From the NCBI GenBank assembly GCA_965260935.1, contig OZ253374.1, positions 2,728,001-2,792,000 on the forward strand: a DNA stretch of 64,000 bases, in the 5' to 3' direction. The position numbers were made by a program, and so were the translations under genes. Below, one piece after another: positions 62,844 to 64,000 of this stretch; position 1 is the stretch's first letter, and each line of letters opens with the position of its first letter. The notes below the pieces were generated by a model. It worked only from the letters and a program-made list of their open reading frames with translations, was not told the origin of the DNA and did not search any database. The DNA comes from JBBROS01 sp965260935. Its GTDB lineage: Bacteria > Pseudomonadota > Alphaproteobacteria > Acetobacterales > Acetobacteraceae.

Positions 62844-63728
62844 ATGATGTCTGCCGCCGAGCCGGGCGGGGTGCTGGGCGATGCGCCCGCGCTCGGCGCG
62901 TTCCGGGTGGGGGCGGAGCTGCGCGCCGCGCGGCTTCGGCTGGGCTGGGGCTTGCCGGAGGTTGCGGACGCGTTGCGGATCCGGCTGTCCTACCTTGAGG
63001 GGATCGAGGCGGGGCGCTTGGCTGACTTGCCGGGCAATGCCTACGCGCTCGGCTATCTTCGGACCTACGCGAAGGCGTTGGGCCTTGATCCTGGGGAGGT
63101 TGCGCGCCGGTTTCGCGCCGAGGCGCAGGACGTGGACCGCCGGCCGGACCTGACGTTCCCTGCCCCGGCGCCGCAGCGCGGGGTGCCGGCGGGCGCGGTG
63201 GTGATGCTTGGGGTGGTGATCACCGCCATCAGCTATGCGGCCTGGTTCGGGTTCTACGATGCGCCGGGGCCGCAGCGGCGCGAGACGCCTCCGGCGCCCG
63301 CGCGGTTGACGACGCCGGCTGAGCCGGCCGCGCCGCCCAGTCCTGCGCCCGGCAGCTTGGCGACGGCGGCGACGGACGAGCAGGCGCCGCCGCCGGGTGT
63401 TGCGCCGTTTGAACCCTCCGACGCCGAGATGGCCGGGGATGCGCCCGATGCTTCGCCGCCTGGCGGGCAGACGCTGCTTCGCTTCACCGCGGACGCGTGG
63501 GTGCAGGTGCGGCAGAAGCAGGGCACGGTGCTGGTCAGCCGGGTCATGCGGCCTGGCGAAACCTGGCCGGTGCCGCCGGATGGGCCGCTACTGCTCACCA
63601 CGGGCAATGCGGGGGGGACGGAGATCGTGGTGAACGGCGTGGCGCAGCCGCCGCTTGGGCCGTCTGGCGCGGTTAAGCGCGACATCCCGATCAGCGCCGC
63701 GCCGTTGCCGCAGGCTTCGCCGCGCTGA
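62844..63728 (+). CDS. RodZ-like helix-turn-helix protein with DUF4115 domain
   Basis: About 294 residues. An N-terminal helix-turn-helix (VGAELRAARLRLGWGLPEVA, ADALRIRLSYLEGIEAGRLA) is followed by one transmembrane span (VMLGVVITAISYAAWFGFY) and a Pro/Ala-rich periplasmic linker. The DUF4115 C-terminal domain comes last (LLRFTADAWVQVRQKQGTV, WPVPPDGPLLLTTGNA). This is the RodZ cytoskeletal-anchor layout. The start is one of two adjacent ATGs at 62844/62847. ispG follows 194 bp on, an order frequently seen for this gene. Its stop lies inside the end hairpin of the structured repeat. Confidence 0.9.
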   Translation: MMSAAEPGGVLGDAPALGAFRVGAELRAARLRLGWGLPEVADALRIRLSYLEGIEAGRLADLPGNAYALGYLRTYAKALGLDPGEVARRFRAEAQDVDRRPDLTFPAPAPQRGVPAGAVVMLGVVITAISYAAWFGFYDAPGPQRRETPPAPARLTTPAEPAAPPSPAPGSLATAATDEQAPPPGVAPFEPSDAEMAGDAPDASPPGGQTLLRFTADAWVQVRQKQGTVLVSRVMRPGETWPVPPDGPLLLTTGNAGGTEIVVNGVAQPPLGPSGAVKRDIPISAAPLPQASPR

Positions 63729-63820
63729 GCAGGCTTGCGCCACGCAAGCTTGCTCAGAAACCTTTGAGGACGCATCATTTTACCGGCAGCGTGCCAGCAC
63801 GCTCCGCCGAACGATGCTTA
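63725..63820 (+). repeat. Structured repeat element, copy 2 (3' of the RodZ-like gene)
   Basis: An end hairpin (63725-63739 with 63743-63757, loop CCA, one G-T pair) contains the RodZ-like gene's TGA. A conserved linker CCTTTGAGGACGC follows. The three-part stem is GCATCATT (63772-63779) with AACGATGC (63810-63817), CGGC (63784-63787) with GCCG (63806-63809), and AGCGTGC/GCACGCT (63788-63803). It ends GATGCTTA. Compared with copy 1 (reverse strand) the linker and outer stem are similar, but both inner stems differ in sequence while keeping pairing. Confidence 0.8.
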
Positions 63821-63850
63821 AGGCGCGTCGCTTCGGTTGAGGTCGGCCCG

Positions 63851-63893
63851 GCGATTGACCCTAACGGTTCCAGTCAGGGCGACGACAGGCTAT
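63851..63893 (-). repeat. Dispersed palindromic repeat, copy 6 (degraded first-module type)
   Basis: On the minus strand this reads CGCCCTGACTGGAACCGTTAGGG within TAGCC...CAATCGCC-like flanks, matching the first hairpin module of the copies at 17801, 55491 and 23070. One stem pair is lost (CCCTGAC against GTTAGGG). It lies just upstream of ispG. Confidence 0.55.
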
Positions 63894-63922
63894 ATGAGGG
63901 CTGCAACACGGAAAGCAGGTGC

Positions 63923-64000
63923 ATGAGCTACCGTCCTTATCAGCAGATCGACCGGCGTCGCTCGCGGCAGATCCACGTCGGCGCGGTGCCGGTCGGCGGC
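63923..64000 (+). CDS. ispG: (E)-4-hydroxy-3-methylbut-2-enyl-diphosphate synthase IspG, 3' end outside window
   Basis: Only the first 26 codons are in the window: MSYRPYQQIDRRRSRQIHVG followed by AVPVGG, which is the start of alphaproteobacterial IspG (GcpE). The enzyme makes HMBDP in the non-mevalonate isoprenoid pathway with an iron-sulfur cluster. It follows the RodZ-like gene by 194 bp that hold two repeat elements. AGCAGG lies a few bases upstream of the ATG. Confidence 0.85.
   Translation, partial: MSYRPYQQIDRRRSRQIHVGAVPVGG

Overview
The window is about 64 kb of very GC-rich (roughly 65-70 %) bacterial chromosome, densely coded on both strands. The gene content (short-chain dehydrogenases, CaiB-type CoA-transferase, tripartite tricarboxylate (TctABC) transport, ptsP/lysC/ubiG neighbourhood, acnA divergent from ccmAB, BLUF photoreceptor beside a GGDEF-EAL protein, DUF2934, DUF1178, DUF983 and DUF1499 proteins) fits an alphaproteobacterium, most likely of the Rhodospirillales/Acetobacterales type. 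This assignment is inference from gene families, not from a marker-gene comparison.

Layout. 1-13 kb: the 3' end of a TAXI solute-binding protein, uppP, a DUF1499 lipoprotein, a nitroreductase, a CaiB/HMG-CoA-lyase pair, an RND efflux pump (adaptor plus permease), a molybdenum hydroxylase large subunit broken by one in-frame TGA, and a second nitroreductase. 13-21 kb: a stand-alone EAL protein, an SDR, a secreted cysteine-rich protein, uvrC, a non-coding stretch with a perfect DnaA box, a pteridine-reductase-like SDR overlapping folB, a CAU tRNA, ppa and tRNA-Leu(UAA). 21-27 kb: a lower-GC accessory stretch with a 42-residue Tat-signal mini-protein, a porin, a membrane protein of unknown function, a DUF6471 protein divergent from an IS1595-type transposase, two winged-helix-like hypotheticals, and an odd class II tRNA with a UGG anticodon. 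27-36 kb: a decayed CoA-ligase fragment, tctCBA, a DUF4336 protein, and a three-gene sugar ABC transporter. 36-44 kb: two tandem beta-helix proteins and a GH42-like hydrolase in one operon, a UDG-family protein, a PPOX-fold protein, a methyltransferase, birA, a DUF2934 protein and a radical SAM protein. 44-64 kb: acnA divergent from ccmAB, a PAS/GGDEF/EAL plus BLUF operon, an oxidoreductase group, an aminotransferase, DUF1178, ubiG, lysC, nitronate monooxygenase, a DUF3311/symporter pair, ptsP, a RodZ-like protein and the first 26 codons of ispG.

Strand composition: left of about 23 kb the + strand is C-rich whichever strand is coding, and right of about 27 kb it is G-rich. This is the pattern expected at a replication origin. 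The only perfect DnaA box I noticed lies upstream of uvrC, at about 17.97 kb.

The most unusual content is non-coding. (i) A ~100-nt element occurs twice, 3' of uvrC and 3' of the RodZ-like gene. Its primary sequence differs between copies while three stems are preserved by paired changes, and its end hairpin contains the stop codon of the gene before it. (ii) A family of dispersed palindromes, with a 45-nt core starting and ending in CTAG, occurs at six loci; one copy supplies the stop codons of both convergent neighbours. (iii) A leucine-type tRNA scaffold carries a proline anticodon.
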